A stretch of 64,000 bases of DNA from Antrihabitans stalactiti. GTDB lineage: Bacteria; Actinomycetota; Actinomycetes; Mycobacteriales; Mycobacteriaceae. The DNA is taken from positions 422,394 to 486,393 of the forward strand of contig NZ_VCQU01000005.1 in NCBI RefSeq assembly GCF_012932915.1. Direction: 5' to 3'. The translations under genes and the position numbers were made by a program. A model generated the notes under the pieces. The model made no database searches, had not been told where the DNA came from, and was given only the letters and a program-made list of their open reading frames with translations. This document shows, piece by piece, positions 51,571 through 62,742 of this stretch; positions within the stretch are counted from its first letter, which is position 1, and every line of letters starts with the position of its first letter.

Positions 51571-51581
51571 GGACCTGCCGG
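51541..51581 (+). promoter_or_regulatory. Leader hairpin 2 upstream of phoH2
   Basis: CCGGCA-(CCC)-GGTCCT pairs with AGGACCTGCCGG, giving 12 bp with a 3-nt bulge. The loop contains the self-complementary GGGTTAACCC. It has no T-run, so it is not a standard terminator. It overlaps the end of the candidate leader peptide, 49 nt before the phoH2 start. Confidence 0.45.
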
Positions 51582-51630
51582 TTCCAGCGAGTGAGTTTGT
51601 GCGGGTGCCGCGCAGACATAGGAGCCTCAC

Positions 51631-52965
51631 GTGACCTCTACACGAGCCGTTTCCGCTACCAACTCAGCTGGCATCCGCACGTACGTGCTGGACACCTCGG
51701 TATTGCTGTCCGATCCGTGGGCAGTCGTCCGCTTCGCTGAGCACAAGGTAGTTCTTCCGTTGGTGGTCATCGGTGAGTTGGAAGGCAAACGGCATCATCA
51801 CGAGCTGGGTTGGTTCGCCCGTGAGTCGTTACGGATGCTCGACGACCTGCGGTTGCAGTACGGCCGACTCGATCGGCCCGTTCCCATCGGCTCCCAGAAC
51901 GGCACTTTGCAGGTCGAGCTGAATCACACGGACCCGACCGTTCTCCCCGTCGGCTTCCGGACCGACTCGAACGATTCGCGGATCCTCGCCTGCGCCTTGA
52001 ACCTGGCGGCCGAAGGTCAAGACGTCACGCTGGTGAGCAAGGACATTCCGCTCCGGGTCAAGGCCGGTGCAGTCGGCCTTCCCGCCGACGAATATCACGC
52101 ACACGACGTCGTGCCGTCCGGCTGGACCGGCATGACCGAGATGGACGTCGCGACGGCCACCATCGACCAAATCTTCAGCGAAGGCATCATCGATCTCGAC
52201 GAGGCGCGAGAACTGCCGTGCCACACAGGTATTCGCCTGCTGGGTGGAACATCCAGTGCGCTTGGACGGGTGACGCCGGATAAGCGCGTGCAGTTGGTGC
52301 GCGGCGAGCGAGAAGCGTTCGGCCTGCACGGCCGCTCCGCTGAGCAGCGCATCGCGCTCGATCTGCTGCTCGACGAGAGCATCGGCATCGTTTCGCTCGG
52401 CGGCAAGGCCGGTACCGGCAAGTCGGCGTTGGCGTTGACCGCCGGGCTGGAGGCCGTGCTCGAGCGCCGGACGCAGCGCAAGGTCGTCGTGTTCCGACCG
52501 TTGTACGCCGTCGGTGGCCAGGAACTCGGTTACCTCCCCGGCAGCGAGAGCGAGAAGATGGGTCCGTGGGCGCAGGCCGTCTTCGACACCCTCGACGGCC
52601 TCGCGAGCCCGGAGGTGATGGAAGAGGTCATTCACCGCGGAATGCTCGAAGTGCTGCCGTTGACGCACATCCGTGGTCGTTCGCTGCACGATTCGTTCGT
52701 CATCGTCGACGAAGCGCAGTCGTTGGAGCGCAACGTCTTGCTCACCGTGCTCAGCCGCCTCGGCAGTGGGTCACGCGTCGTTCTGACCCACGACGTAGCC
52801 CAGCGCGATAACCTTCGCGTCGGCCGCCACGACGGTGTGGCAGCCGTGATCGAAAAGCTGAAGGGTCATCCGCTATTCGCGCACATCACGCTCACGCGCA
52901 GCGAGCGCTCACCGATCGCCGCCCTCGTCACGGAGATGTTGGAGGAGTTCGGGCCCAACTCGTGA
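51631..52965 (+). CDS. phoH2: PhoH2-type PIN-PhoH ATPase/ribonuclease
   Basis: The product is 444 residues from GTG 51631 with AGGAG upstream. The N-terminal PIN domain ([15 protein letters not shown] near residue 13, [12 protein letters not shown] near residue 113) is a metal-dependent RNase fold with its acidic residues. The C-terminal PhoH ATPase has the P-loop [13 protein letters not shown] (about residue 256), [13 protein letters not shown] (Walker B) and [12 protein letters not shown] near the end. The mycobacterial relative is an RNA helicase/ribonuclease. The counterpart is Rv1095. Its stop overlaps the next start. Confidence 0.93.
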   Translation: MTSTRAVSATNSAGIRTYVLDTSVLLSDPWAVVRFAEHKVVLPLVVIGELEGKRHHHELGWFARESLRMLDDLRLQYGRLDRPVPIGSQNGTLQVELNHTDPTVLPVGFRTDSNDSRILACALNLAAEGQDVTLVSKDIPLRVKAGAVGLPADEYHAHDVVPSGWTGMTEMDVATATIDQIFSEGIIDLDEARELPCHTGIRLLGGTSSALGRVTPDKRVQLVRGEREAFGLHGRSAEQRIALDLLLDESIGIVSLGGKAGTGKSALALTAGLEAVLERRTQRKVVVFRPLYAVGGQELGYLPGSESEKMGPWAQAVFDTLDGLASPEVMEEVIHRGMLEVLPLTHIRGRSLHDSFVIVDEAQSLERNVLLTVLSRLGSGSRVVLTHDVAQRDNLRVGRHDGVAAVIEKLKGHPLFAHITLTRSERSPIAALVTEMLEEFGPNS

Positions 52966-53630
52966 CAACTACACGTCGACCAGGTGGTTATCGCGGCACA
53001 GTCTGCGCTGCGATAATCGCTCTGGCGGCGGCCCTTCTCGTCATGTTTCCTGTGTCGGCGCACGCGGCTCCGTCGTTCGACGGACAGGTCGGCCCGGCGG
53101 TCCAGGTGGTCTCTGTGCGAAGCCACGGCACCACAGCGACCATCGAGGCATGGCAGGGCGGCTTGTCCGGCTGGGACCGCGTCGCCGGGCCTTTCGAGGG
53201 CTTCATCGGCGCGAACGGGGTCGCGCCGGTAGCGATCGACGGAGTACCGGCGACGCCGCTCGGCGTCTTCGGTTTGGAATCGGTGTTCGGCACTGGTCCG
53301 CCGCCTGGCGGACTACTGCCGTACCAGCGCGTCGGCGCGAACGACTGGTGGGACGGGGACCCGCGGAGTCCGACGTACAACTCCCACCAGGTGTGCGCGC
53401 CGGGGACGTGTCGCTTCGACGAGGGCGAGAGCGAGCAGCTCGCGATCCCGGAATACGAGTACGCCGTCGTCATGGGCGTGAATGCGCAGCGCGTCCCTGG
53501 CGGTGGCGGCGCGTTCTTCATGCACGTCAGCGGTGGCGTTCCGACCGAAGGGTGCGTGTCGCTGGAACGGTCGTCGTTGTTGACGATCATTCGGTGGTTG
53601 GCGCCTGGCGCAGTCATCGCGATCAGCTGA
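52962..53630 (+). CDS. Secreted L,D-transpeptidase-fold (YkuD) protein
   Basis: The product is 222 residues from GTG 52962, overlapping the phoH2 stop by 4 nt. The signal peptide ([19 protein letters not shown]) is cleaved near residue 36. The C-terminal catalytic block [14 protein letters not shown] (about residue 194) holds the His and Cys of L,D-transpeptidases, which make 3-3 crosslinks in peptidoglycan. No Ig-like or lipid-anchor domain of the mycobacterial Ldt proteins is present, so it may instead be a small YkuD hydrolase. The coupling to phoH2 is unexpected. Confidence 0.8.
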   Translation: MTTTRRPGGYRGTVCAAIIALAAALLVMFPVSAHAAPSFDGQVGPAVQVVSVRSHGTTATIEAWQGGLSGWDRVAGPFEGFIGANGVAPVAIDGVPATPLGVFGLESVFGTGPPPGGLLPYQRVGANDWWDGDPRSPTYNSHQVCAPGTCRFDEGESEQLAIPEYEYAVVMGVNAQRVPGGGGAFFMHVSGGVPTEGCVSLERSSLLTIIRWLAPGAVIAIS

Positions 53631-53681
53631 TTTCCAGGTCGGATTCCCATCTATGGGTCCGCAACGACTACCGTATGTGCC

Positions 53682-54572
53682 GTGCCGAACGAATTGAACG
53701 ACAAAGAGCTGCTCGACGCGCTTGCGCACGTTGTCGACGAAAACCTCGCGCGTCACTTTGCGATCGCCGAAATATGGCAGCCCCAGGACTTGGTCCCGTG
53801 GGACCAAGGCCAGAACTTCGAATTCCTCGGTGGTGTCGATTGGTCGCCTGAGCAGTCGACGCTGAGCGAGATCGGCAAGCTCGCGTTGCAGGTCAGCGTG
53901 CTCGCTGCCGATAACATGCCGTCCTACCACCGCGAGCTTGCCGCGGTGATGACGACCGGGCGCGAGCCCGCGTCGCCGATCCGGTCCGGACCATGGTGGC
54001 GCTGGGTCGGTCGTTGGACCGCCGAGGAGAATCGGCACTCGATCGTCATTCGTGACTACCTCGTTCTGACCCGCGCGGTCGATCCGGTCGCGCTGGAGCG
54101 CGTCCGCATGGCGCACATGGTGGCCAGTTACATCGCGCCGCCCATGCACTTGCTCGAGGTCCTCGTGAACTCGACCTTCGAGGAAGCGGCGTCGAGCATC
54201 CGGCACCGCAATACCGCCAAGCTCGTAGACGACCCGGTCGTGGCCGACATCTGTAATCGCATCGCGCTGGACGACGAACTGCAGCGCGACTTCTTCGCCA
54301 ACATCGTGAGCGCAGGGCTCGACCTGGTGCCGGACCAGACGGTCCGTGCGATCGCCGACCGGGTCCGTGAATTCAAGGTTCCGCTCATCCCGCTTCCCGA
54401 AGGCGCCGACAGCACCTCCGAGCTGGCGGCCGCAGGAATCTACGACCGCTCTCGCGAAGCGGAACTGATCTTCACGCCGATGCTCGAGCAGTGGAATGTC
54501 TTCGGACGCACCAACTTCGGACCCGAGGGTGAGAAGGCTCGCGAGGAACTGGCTTCGCTGAAGGTCAGCTGA
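53682..54572 (+). CDS. Acyl-ACP desaturase-like protein (DesA2 type) with altered di-iron site
   Basis: The product is 296 residues from GTG 53682. The fold landmarks are those of soluble acyl-ACP desaturases: WTAEENRHSIVIRDYLV (first E-x-x-H, about residue 112) and TFEEAASSIRHRNTAK (about residue 166). At the second iron motif, where desaturases have D/E-E-x-x-H, it reads DDELQ, so the His ligand is Gln and the Glu is Asp. An earlier Glu ligand appears as Asp (AADNMPSYH). It is the counterpart of Rv1094, whose site is also unusual. Catalysis is uncertain. Confidence 0.82.
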   Translation: MPNELNDKELLDALAHVVDENLARHFAIAEIWQPQDLVPWDQGQNFEFLGGVDWSPEQSTLSEIGKLALQVSVLAADNMPSYHRELAAVMTTGREPASPIRSGPWWRWVGRWTAEENRHSIVIRDYLVLTRAVDPVALERVRMAHMVASYIAPPMHLLEVLVNSTFEEAASSIRHRNTAKLVDDPVVADICNRIALDDELQRDFFANIVSAGLDLVPDQTVRAIADRVREFKVPLIPLPEGADSTSELAAAGIYDRSREAELIFTPMLEQWNVFGRTNFGPEGEKAREELASLKVS

Positions 54573-55002
54573 CGGCGAGTCGTTTGTTCGGCACGACTGC
54601 TTGGAACAGGCCGACGGCGATGCCGCGGGCGAAGTTCGAGTAGCTGAAGTAGTCGTGCCACACGGCGATCTTTCCGTCGCGCAGTTCGAACGTTCCGCAC
54701 ACCCAAAAGGCGACACGAACTGGGCCGAAGCGCAGGATGTCGGTCCGTTCGGTGAGCACGACGTTGTCGCTGGACGCGATGTGATGGATCTGCACGGCAA
54801 AGCCCACGTGCGTCTTCGCTGCGAGGTCGAAGACCTGGCGAACGCGCTTGGCGCCGCGCACGACAGGCAGCGAGTTGTTCAGCCACGCAATGTCGTCGGT
54901 CAGCAGTTCGGACGCCTCGTCGGCGGCTTGGATCTCCAACGCATTCAGAAACTCGCGCACTACGGTGCTCGCGTTTTGATCGAGGTCGGTGAGTTCGGTC
55001 AT
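54565..55002 (-). CDS. Limonene-1,2-epoxide hydrolase-fold protein (NTF2-like)
   Basis: The product is 145 residues from ATG 55002. The NTF2-like domain has VREFLNALEIQAADE (about residue 15), LPVVRGAKRVRQVF (about residue 45), and the catalytic-type pattern R-x-D in TERTDIL plus Asp in VWHDYFSY. This Asp-Arg-Asp triad is that of limonene-epoxide hydrolases such as Rv2740. It probably hydrates a small or sterol epoxide. The gene is convergent with the desaturase gene (8-bp overlap) and downstream of fumC on the same strand. Confidence 0.82.
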   Translation of the reverse strand: MTELTDLDQNASTVVREFLNALEIQAADEASELLTDDIAWLNNSLPVVRGAKRVRQVFDLAAKTHVGFAVQIHHIASSDNVVLTERTDILRFGPVRVAFWVCGTFELRDGKIAVWHDYFSYSNFARGIAVGLFQAVVPNKRLAVS

Positions 55003-55050
55003 GAGACGAAGGTAGTCCTCGGTGGCTCGCTCGACCAGTCGGCCTGCCAA

Positions 55051-55094
55051 CTGTGCGCGAATTTCACCCTCGGAAGGGTGAGACGCGCGCACAG
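55051..55094. repeat. 44-bp palindromic repeat, family 1, copy F
   Basis: The layout is 20-4-20 with loop CGGA. The left arm is diverged (CTGTGCGCGAATTTCACCCT), and the right arm is the conserved type. It lies 4 nt from the fumC stop and upstream of the epoxide-hydrolase-like gene. Confidence 0.85.
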
Positions 55095-55098
55095 GGAG

Positions 55099-56487
<1,389 letters not shown>

Positions 56488-56508
56488 GCCGTCAACCTTA
56501 GGCGTGGG

Positions 56509-57549
56509 TCACGGCAGAGGCGGAACCGCGTTGTCGTCGCCGTCGAAATCGACTGCCGAGTACTCGCGAAGCTTCGTGAGCCGGTGGTAGGCGTCGATCA
56601 TCCGGACCGTGCCCGACTTGGACCGCATCACGATCGACTGCGTCGTCGCGCCGCCGCCGCTGTAGCGAACGCCGCGGAGCAGGTCGCCGTCCGTCACGCC
56701 CGTTGCGCAGAAGAAGATGTTGTCGCCCGAAACCAGGTCCTCGGTGACCAGCACGCGGTCGAGGTCGTGGCCGGCGTCGATCGCCTTCTGCCGCTCGGCA
56801 TCGTCTTTCGGCGCGAGTTTGCCGTGCAACGCGCCGCCCATACAGCGCATTGCCGCAGCCGCGATGATGCCCTCGGGGGTGCCGCCGATGCCGAAGAGCA
56901 GGTCGGTGCCGGAATCGGGCCGTGCGGTCGCAATGGCACCGGCAACGTCGCCGTCGGAGATAAGGCGGATCCGGGCACCGGTTTCGCGGACCTGCTGAAT
57001 CATCGACTCGTGTCGCGGGCGATCCAGGATGCAGACCGTGATGTCGGAAACCGACGACCGTTTTGCCTTGGCGACGCGGCGAATGTTTTCCGCGATCGGA
57101 GCGGTGATGTCGATGACATCGGCGCCTTCAGGTCCGACCGCGATCTTCTCCATGTAGAACACGGCTGACGGGTCGAACATCGTGCCACGTTCCGCAACGG
57201 CGAGGACCGAGATCGCGTTCGGGAGCCCCTTCGCCATCAGCGTGGTGCCGTCGATCGGGTCGACCGCGAAATCGCACTCGGCGCCATTGCCGTCGCCGAC
57301 GAGTTCGCCGTTGTAGAGCATCGGCGCTTCGTCCTTCTCGCCCTCACCGATCACGACGATGCCTGCCATCGACACGGTGCTGACGAGTTGCCGCATTGCA
57401 TCGACAGCGGCGCCGTCGCCGCCCTCTTTGTCGCCACGACCGACCCAGCGTCCCGCGGCCAAGGCTCCGGCCTCGGTCACTCGCACCAACTCGAGGGCAA
57501 GGTTGCGATCTGGTGCCTCGCGTCGGCGGGGTTTGCTGCTGGCCGTCAT
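56509..57549 (-). CDS. glpX: Class II fructose-1,6-bisphosphatase
   Basis: The 346-residue GlpX-type phosphatase performs the committed step of gluconeogenesis. [15 protein letters not shown] (about residue 73), [13 protein letters not shown] (lithium-sensitive phosphatase motif, about residue 97) and [15 protein letters not shown] (about residue 216) are conserved. The counterpart is Rv1099c, the main FBPase in M. tuberculosis. It starts divergently from the DUF4245 gene and reads into fumC. Confidence 0.95.
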   Translation of the reverse strand: MTASSKPRRREAPDRNLALELVRVTEAGALAAGRWVGRGDKEGGDGAAVDAMRQLVSTVSMAGIVVIGEGEKDEAPMLYNGELVGDGNGAECDFAVDPIDGTTLMAKGLPNAISVLAVAERGTMFDPSAVFYMEKIAVGPEGADVIDITAPIAENIRRVAKAKRSSVSDITVCILDRPRHESMIQQVRETGARIRLISDGDVAGAIATARPDSGTDLLFGIGGTPEGIIAAAAMRCMGGALHGKLAPKDDAERQKAIDAGHDLDRVLVTEDLVSGDNIFFCATGVTDGDLLRGVRYSGGGATTQSIVMRSKSGTVRMIDAYHRLTKLREYSAVDFDGDDNAVPPLP

Positions 57550-57639
57550 AGCGAAGTGCCTCCTGGGTTCGGTCGTCTCCGCGTGATTCTTTCAGAGTCG
57601 GTGCGGAGCCTGGCCAATGCCCTGGGGATACTGGGTGGC

Positions 57640-58203
57640 GTGGCATCCGACAAACCCCGCATCCTGCACAGCCCGCGCGACATGGCGCTGTCGCTCATTC
57701 CGCTGATCCTGGTCTGCCTCCTTATTGCCGGCATTGCCAACAAGTGCACATTCAGTCCCGGCGGGCCGAAGCAAGGTCCGGTGCCGAGCGTCGACGTCGA
57801 TCGTGCATTGCAAGCAGATGCTCGCGCGTTGCCCTTCCCGATCCGCAAACCCGTGGTTCCCGACGGCTGGCAAGCGAATTCGGGCAGTGGCAAAGAGATT
57901 TCAGGCGGGCAGTACCGGACGAGCAGCATCGGCTACAACACGCGCCAAGGCCGGTACGTGCAGATGACACAAAGCGACGCGCCCGCGAACACCCTGGTTT
58001 CTTTCGTCGTCGGACAACGCCAGCCCACAGGAAACGAGCAGGTCGACGCCACGACGTGGGTGGTCTACGCCAAGGAGGACGAGGACACGGTCTGGGTCGC
58101 AGACCTGACCGACGTGCGAATTCTGCTGCGCGGGAACGGTGACAAAGAGGAGTTCACCGACCTCGCGCGAGCGATCGTGAGCGCGCAGCCGCTGGCTCGC
58201 TAG
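57640..58203 (+). CDS. DUF4245-family membrane protein (Rv1100-like)
   Basis: The product is about 187 residues from GTG 57640. A membrane helix (ALSLIPLILVCLLIAGIAN, about residues 18-36) is followed by an extracytoplasmic domain with PFPIRKPVVPDGWQANSG and TTWVVYAKEDEDTVW, the DUF4245 core. Function is unknown. Its position between glpX and the exonuclease VII genes matches Rv1100. The gene end overlaps the convergent oxidase-like gene by 4 nt. Confidence 0.87.
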   Translation: MASDKPRILHSPRDMALSLIPLILVCLLIAGIANKCTFSPGGPKQGPVPSVDVDRALQADARALPFPIRKPVVPDGWQANSGSGKEISGGQYRTSSIGYNTRQGRYVQMTQSDAPANTLVSFVVGQRQPTGNEQVDATTWVVYAKEDEDTVWVADLTDVRILLRGNGDKEEFTDLARAIVSAQPLAR

Positions 58204-58679
58204 AACACCCAGCGGGTGGGTTTCGCGGTCCGCTCGCCCCAACCGAAGACGACCTCGGGGACGACGCGGAACACTGGGCCCAGCGCGCTGTTGTCGTCGC
58301 GGATGCCGGTGTCGGTCGGGTAGATGGGCCAGTCGTACTTCGCGCCGTAGCGGTCGCACATCTGCTGCAACGACGGGTGACCGTGCGCCGCCACGGCGAT
58401 TCCTTCGACGATGACCACCTCGTCGCCGTCCTCGAGGTGCGCAGTGATGGCGTGGTTCGTCGTGAGGTTGTGCTGGGCGAGGGAGCCGGTGCTGAACCAC
58501 AATGCGTCGTCGAGCCAGACGGCCCACACCGGGCGACAGTGCGGTCGACCATCGGGGCGGGTCGTCGAGATCCAGTAGTTCCTCGCCGCGTCGAGCCGGG
58601 TCCTGGCCCATTCCCATGGCAGCAGATCGCTTCCGGCAACTTTGCTGCCGTACATGATCGGTGCCGAGGAAATTGGCAT
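58200..58679 (-). CDS. Pyridoxamine-5'-phosphate-oxidase-fold protein
   Basis: This 159-residue split-barrel flavin-binding-type protein has NYWISTTRPDGRPHCRPVWAVWLD (about residues 34-57), then LWFSTGSLAQHNL and VVIVEGIAV. The domain binds FMN or F420 in various actinobacterial reductases, and the cofactor cannot be decided here. It starts 4 nt after the xseB stop on the same strand, so it is likely the last gene of that operon. It has no counterpart at this place that I recall in M. tuberculosis. Confidence 0.85.
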   Translation of the reverse strand: MPISSAPIMYGSKVAGSDLLPWEWARTRLDAARNYWISTTRPDGRPHCRPVWAVWLDDALWFSTGSLAQHNLTTNHAITAHLEDGDEVVIVEGIAVAAHGHPSLQQMCDRYGAKYDWPIYPTDTGIRDDNSALGPVFRVVPEVVFGWGERTAKPTRWVF

Positions 58680-58682
58680 ACG

Positions 58683-58916
58683 TCAGTCTCGCGTCTCCAG
58701 CTCTGCGGCGGCAAGCGCGACCTCGACGCGACGGCGAGCGCCCGCGAGGTGCTCCTCGCAGCGGTTGGCCAGCGCCTCACCGCGCTCCCACAATGCGAGC
58801 GAGGCATCCAGGTCTAGCCCGCCTTGCTCGAGAATCCGGACGACGTCGACAAGTTCGGCGCGCGCTTCCTCGTAGCCGAGCTCGGCAATATCGGCGTTGG
58901 CGTCTGTCTGCGTCAA
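58683..58916 (-). CDS. xseB: Exonuclease VII small subunit
   Basis: The 77-residue helical hairpin protein has the XseB signature: [38 protein letters not shown] and [16 protein letters not shown]. It binds XseA to form exonuclease VII, which degrades single-stranded DNA from both ends to oligonucleotides. Its ATG overlaps the xseA stop by 4 nt. The counterpart is Rv1107c. Confidence 0.95.
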   Translation of the reverse strand: MTQTDANADIAELGYEEARAELVDVVRILEQGGLDLDASLALWERGEALANRCEEHLAGARRRVEVALAAAELETRD

Positions 58917-60175
58917 TTTCTCGTCGCTTTCGTATCGGATCCAAGGGAGGCGGCGCTGACAGCTCCGTCAGCGACCCGGATTCGCAATTGTGCTCCGGGA
59001 GGCGCGTCGGCCACAGAACGTAGCACGTGGTTGCCACCCGGAGAAATGCGTTGTACCACTGCATATCCGCGAGCGAGTGTCGCGGCGGGGCCTAAAGTAG
59101 CCAGTCGTTCGCGAAGGTGCGATACCTGTGTTTCGGCTGTCTGCAGCGCGCGCGTGATGTCGCGACGCGCTGCCGACCGGAGTCGCTCCACCTCGTCGTG
59201 GCGGTGTTCCAGGGCGCGCAACGGGTCGGCGAGCACGGGCCTGCTTCGGATCTGTTCCAGCGCGCGGGTCTCGCGCGCCACCCAGCCACGTAGGGCCGCG
59301 GCCGCGCGACCGCGCAGGTCTGCGACGAGCGCTTGCTCGGCGATCGCATCGGGCACGACGCGCTTAGCCGCATCGGTCGGAGTTGCGGCGCGCAAGTCGG
59401 CCACGTGGTCGGACAGCGGGCTGTCAGGCTCGTGCCCGATGGCGCTGACGATCGGCGTGGTCGCCCGCACGATCGCGCGGCAGAGTGCTTCGTCGGAGAA
59501 TGGGAGCAGGTCTTCGACGCTGCCACCGCCGCGCGCCAGGATGATCACGTCCACGCTCGGATTGCCGTCGAGATCTGCGAGCGCGGTCAACAGCTGGGGT
59601 ACCGCGGTCGGTCCCTGTACCGCGATGTTGCGGACCTCGAATTGCACTGCAGGCCAACGGTTTCGGGAAACAGTGAGAACGTCTCGCTCGGCTGCGCTCG
59701 CGCGACCGGTGATGAGTCCGATCGTCTTGGGCAGGAAGGGGAGCGGTCGTTTGAGGCGGGGATCGAACAGCCCCTCGGCCGCCAGCAACGCTCGCAGACG
59801 CTCGATTCGGGCGAGCAGTTCACCCATCCCGACCGCGCGAATCTCGGTGACGCGCAGCGAGATCGTTCCGCGGCCGGCGAAGAAGGTCAGCTTGCCGTAC
59901 ATGAGGACTCGACTGCCCTCGTGAAGCGGCACGGGAGAATCGCGAATCAATTCGGGTGTGCACGTGACCGACAGGGACATGTCGGCCGACGGGTCACGCA
60001 AAACGATGAAAGCGGTACGCGTTCCCGGCCGAATGTTGATCTGCGTGATCTGGCCTTCGATCCAGATGGCGCCGAGTCGATCGATCCATTGAGCGACCTT
60101 GGTGGCGACCGAGCGGACCGGCCACGGATTCTCCGCGGAGTTCGACGTTCGGGGTTGGGTTTGTCCCTCGGTCAC
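58913..60175 (-). CDS. xseA: Exonuclease VII large subunit
   Basis: The 420-residue catalytic subunit has an N-terminal OB fold ([20 protein letters not shown], about residues 37-56) and then the nuclease core with [32 protein letters not shown] (about residue 193) and [20 protein letters not shown] (about residue 222). A coiled-coil region follows for XseB binding, and the C-terminus returns to [17 protein letters not shown]. The counterpart is Rv1108c. It overlaps both its neighbours by 4 nt. Confidence 0.95.
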   Translation of the reverse strand: MTEGQTQPRTSNSAENPWPVRSVATKVAQWIDRLGAIWIEGQITQINIRPGTRTAFIVLRDPSADMSLSVTCTPELIRDSPVPLHEGSRVLMYGKLTFFAGRGTISLRVTEIRAVGMGELLARIERLRALLAAEGLFDPRLKRPLPFLPKTIGLITGRASAAERDVLTVSRNRWPAVQFEVRNIAVQGPTAVPQLLTALADLDGNPSVDVIILARGGGSVEDLLPFSDEALCRAIVRATTPIVSAIGHEPDSPLSDHVADLRAATPTDAAKRVVPDAIAEQALVADLRGRAAAALRGWVARETRALEQIRSRPVLADPLRALEHRHDEVERLRSAARRDITRALQTAETQVSHLRERLATLGPAATLARGYAVVQRISPGGNHVLRSVADAPPGAQLRIRVADGAVSAASLGSDTKATRN

Positions 60176-60777
60176 TTGGCCTTCGCGGACGCAATCCGAT
60201 TGCTCAGCATGGTCAGGAACGGCGCGCGAGACAGCGAGTGCTCTTCGTAGTCGAGCAGTGCACCGAGCTCCTCGACCGACAACGACCGCAGGCGGGCGCG
60301 CAGCTGCGCAAGCGTGAGCGAGCCGTAATCGAGGTAGGCGGCAATCTCGGGCTCGACGACCTTGGGGGCGGTTGCGACGTTGCGCCGCGCTGGTGCCTTG
60401 GCCGGCGCCTTGTCGGCTTTTGCGGCAGCCTTCGGCGGCTCAGCGTTCGGTGGCATCGAGTACAACGCGAAGCGTCCCGGCGTTCCGGTGCGCTCGGGGG
60501 TCGGAGCCGGGGCGTCCACCTCCGGGTTGTCTTCGTCGAATGTCGCCCACTCCGGCTTCTCCTCGACCTCACCGAACAACGGCGCGAACACTTGGTCGCC
60601 CTTGATCGCGAGGCTGGTGAGGAACTGCTGGAAATGCATCGTGGTCTGCAGCATCTGGCTGAAGGCCGTCATCGGCAGTGTCACCGCAGTCGACGGGAGC
60701 TTGCGGGTCTCTTCGAGGATGTAGACCGCAGCCCCGGCAGCGACACGCGCCAGGTAAGGAGGACGAATCATACGCAT
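60172..60777 (-). CDS. Lipid-droplet-associated-type protein (Rv1109c-like)
   Basis: The product is about 201 residues from ATG 60777; an ATG two codons later is equally possible. The amphipathic N-terminal region ([19 protein letters not shown], and [20 protein letters not shown]) is followed by an Ala/Pro/Lys-rich linker (about residues 95-140). The C-terminus is a conserved helical region, [26 protein letters not shown]. This family is often labelled lipid droplet-associated in related genomes. The name is from memory and the function unproven. It leads the xseA-xseB operon. Confidence 0.75.
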   Translation of the reverse strand: MRMIRPPYLARVAAGAAVYILEETRKLPSTAVTLPMTAFSQMLQTTMHFQQFLTSLAIKGDQVFAPLFGEVEEKPEWATFDEDNPEVDAPAPTPERTGTPGRFALYSMPPNAEPPKAAAKADKAPAKAPARRNVATAPKVVEPEIAAYLDYGSLTLAQLRARLRSLSVEELGALLDYEEHSLSRAPFLTMLSNRIASAKAK

Positions 60778-60869
60778 AGAGTGCCTGACACTCGCACAAT
60801 TTGGTAGTTGAGCGGTCGATCGACGGCTGCGCGACTCGCTCGCACAGTCTCGACCCGTATCCTGGTGGC

Positions 60870-61877
60870 ATGTCTTCGCCTGTGCAGATCGATGTTGGGA
60901 TCGCCGCGACGGCGGGCAGAGTATCCAATCCTGCGCGCGGTAAGCGGGTGCTGCTCGCTGAGCCGCGCGGCTACTGCGCCGGCGTGGACCGTGCTGTCGA
61001 AACGGTAGAGAAAGCCCTCGAACGCCACGGGGCTCCCGTTTACGTCCGAAAAGAGATCGTCCACAACCGCCACGTCGTCGAGACACTGACCGACCGGGGC
61101 GCGGTATTCGTCGAGGAAACTGACGAGGTGCCCGAGGGCGCGCTGCTCGTTTTCTCGGCGCACGGCGTGTCGCCGGCTGTTCATGTATCCGCCGCAGAGC
61201 GCAATCTTCGGACGATCGACGCGACCTGTCCCTTGGTGACGAAGGTGCATGTCGAGGCGAAGCGGTTCGCGCGCGATGATTACGACATTTTGCTGATCGG
61301 GCACAAAGGTCACGAAGAAGTCGAGGGCACCGCGGGCGAGGCGCCCGACCATATCCAGCTCGTCGACGGGCCTGAGTCGGTCGACGCGGTCACCGTGCGA
61401 GACCCGTCGAAGGTCATCTGGCTTTCGCAGACGACGTTGAGTGTCGACGAGACGATGGAGACGGTGAAGCGGTTGCGGGAGAAGTTCCCGACGCTGCAGG
61501 ATCCGCCGAGCGACGACATCTGCTACGCAACGCAGAACCGCCAGGTTGCGGTCAAGGCGATGGCGCCGGAATGCGATCTGGTCATCGTCGTCGGGTCGCA
61601 GAACTCGTCCAACTCGGTCCGGCTGGTCGAGGTTGCGCTGGGTGCGGGAGCGCGGGCGTCCTACCTCGTCGACTATGCGCGAGAAATCGACCTGACCTGG
61701 CTCGAGGGTGTGCAGACGGTCGGTCTCACCTCGGGCGCGTCCGTACCAGAAGTGCTGGTCCGTGGAGTGATCGACTTGCTGGCCGAGCACGGCTTCGGCG
61801 ACGTGCAGTCCGTGACTACGGCCAACGAGACGTTGGTCTTCTCGTTGCCTCGCGAGCTTCGGGACAAGCGGCAGTAA
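60870..61877 (+). CDS. ispH: 4-hydroxy-3-methylbut-2-enyl diphosphate reductase
   Basis: The product is 335 residues from ATG 60870. IspH/LytB makes IPP and DMAPP in the last step of the MEP pathway using a 4Fe-4S cluster. Three Cys ligands are visible in [11 protein letters not shown] (about residue 37), [12 protein letters not shown] (about residue 118) and [11 protein letters not shown] (about residue 215). The [11 protein letters not shown] substrate loop is also present. The counterpart is Rv1110 (lytB2). It feeds the isoprenoid pool used by the Z-prenyl synthase elsewhere in the window. Confidence 0.96.
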   Translation: MSSPVQIDVGIAATAGRVSNPARGKRVLLAEPRGYCAGVDRAVETVEKALERHGAPVYVRKEIVHNRHVVETLTDRGAVFVEETDEVPEGALLVFSAHGVSPAVHVSAAERNLRTIDATCPLVTKVHVEAKRFARDDYDILLIGHKGHEEVEGTAGEAPDHIQLVDGPESVDAVTVRDPSKVIWLSQTTLSVDETMETVKRLREKFPTLQDPPSDDICYATQNRQVAVKAMAPECDLVIVVGSQNSSNSVRLVEVALGAGARASYLVDYAREIDLTWLEGVQTVGLTSGASVPEVLVRGVIDLLAEHGFGDVQSVTTANETLVFSLPRELRDKRQ

Positions 61878-61891
61878 CTGCGAGCGGCCGA

Positions 61892-62719
61892 TCAGCGGCT
61901 GTACGGCGGATCGTCCCGGTAGCGGTAGCGGACCTGAGGGCTGGGGTGCGCGGGGGTTTCTGCGCGTCGCCTGCCTTCCGAGGCAGCGCGCCGCGTCGGT
62001 GGCAACGTGTAATCCCGAGCGGGGTAATCGCGGGCTGGGTAATCCCGAGCGACTCGTGCGTGCGCGGCGGTGCGTTGCGCAGGGACTGGGCGAGCGGTGT
62101 CGGCAGCGTGTGAGCGCGGCTCGCGCCTCGGCTTGTCTTCCGGCGGGGCCTTGCGTGCCGACTGCGGCGGTGAAGCCGGTGCTGTTCTCGTCGTACGGCG
62201 CGGCGTGCGCGTGGACCGCGGCCGCCGCGCTGCGGGGCCGGAGTCCGGGGAGCGCCGGGACCGCGACCGTGCCGGTGCGTGCGTCCCGCTTTGCGCGATG
62301 AACCAACGAACGATGCCGATCACCAACACGACCACCGTTGTCCCCAACATCAGCGGGAACCGGTTCACGAGCGGAATAGCAACGTTGAGCAGGATGTCTT
62401 TGAGAGAGCTCCCGCCACCTTCCGTGAAGTACTGATAGGCCAACGGCACCGCAACGAACAAGATGAGTGGCGGCTGCACGACCGCAGTGAACAATCCGCG
62501 ATGTCGGACCGCCAAGACGGCTACGACGCAGCCGAGGACGTAGAAGGTCGAGAACGCGCCGGTGAGGTCGTCGCCACGAGCCGAGTCGAGCAGGAACCCG
62601 AGAAACGTAGCTCCGACGGCAACGAGCACAGCCAAACCCGCGGAGATTCCAGGAACGGTCGGCACCACGGACCGCTGTGCGAGCGGTACGGACGATCGAG
62701 CTGGTGGGGAGACGGGCAC
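61892..62719 (-). CDS. DUF6542-like membrane protein with Arg/Pro-rich tail (Rv1111c-like)
   Basis: The product is 275 residues from GTG 62719. Four to five membrane helices occupy residues 22-140. They are followed by a long disordered cytoplasmic tail (140-275) rich in Arg, Pro and Ala, with tandem RDYPA units and RYRYRDDPPYSR at the end. The position after ispH matches Rv1111c. Function is unknown. The basic tail could contact nucleic acid or phospholipid, but this is speculation. Confidence 0.75.
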   Translation of the reverse strand: MPVSPPARSSVPLAQRSVVPTVPGISAGLAVLVAVGATFLGFLLDSARGDDLTGAFSTFYVLGCVVAVLAVRHRGLFTAVVQPPLILFVAVPLAYQYFTEGGGSSLKDILLNVAIPLVNRFPLMLGTTVVVLVIGIVRWFIAQSGTHAPARSRSRRSPDSGPAARRPRSTRTPRRTTRTAPASPPQSARKAPPEDKPRREPRSHAADTARPVPAQRTAAHARVARDYPARDYPARDYTLPPTRRAASEGRRRAETPAHPSPQVRYRYRDDPPYSR

Positions 62720-62742
62720 ATGACGACATTAACTGTTCAACG

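Noticed and set aside
51375..51630. Known riboswitch (for example c-di-AMP type) before phoH2
   Set aside because: I could not match conserved riboswitch core sequences; only two simple hairpins and a short frame are visible.
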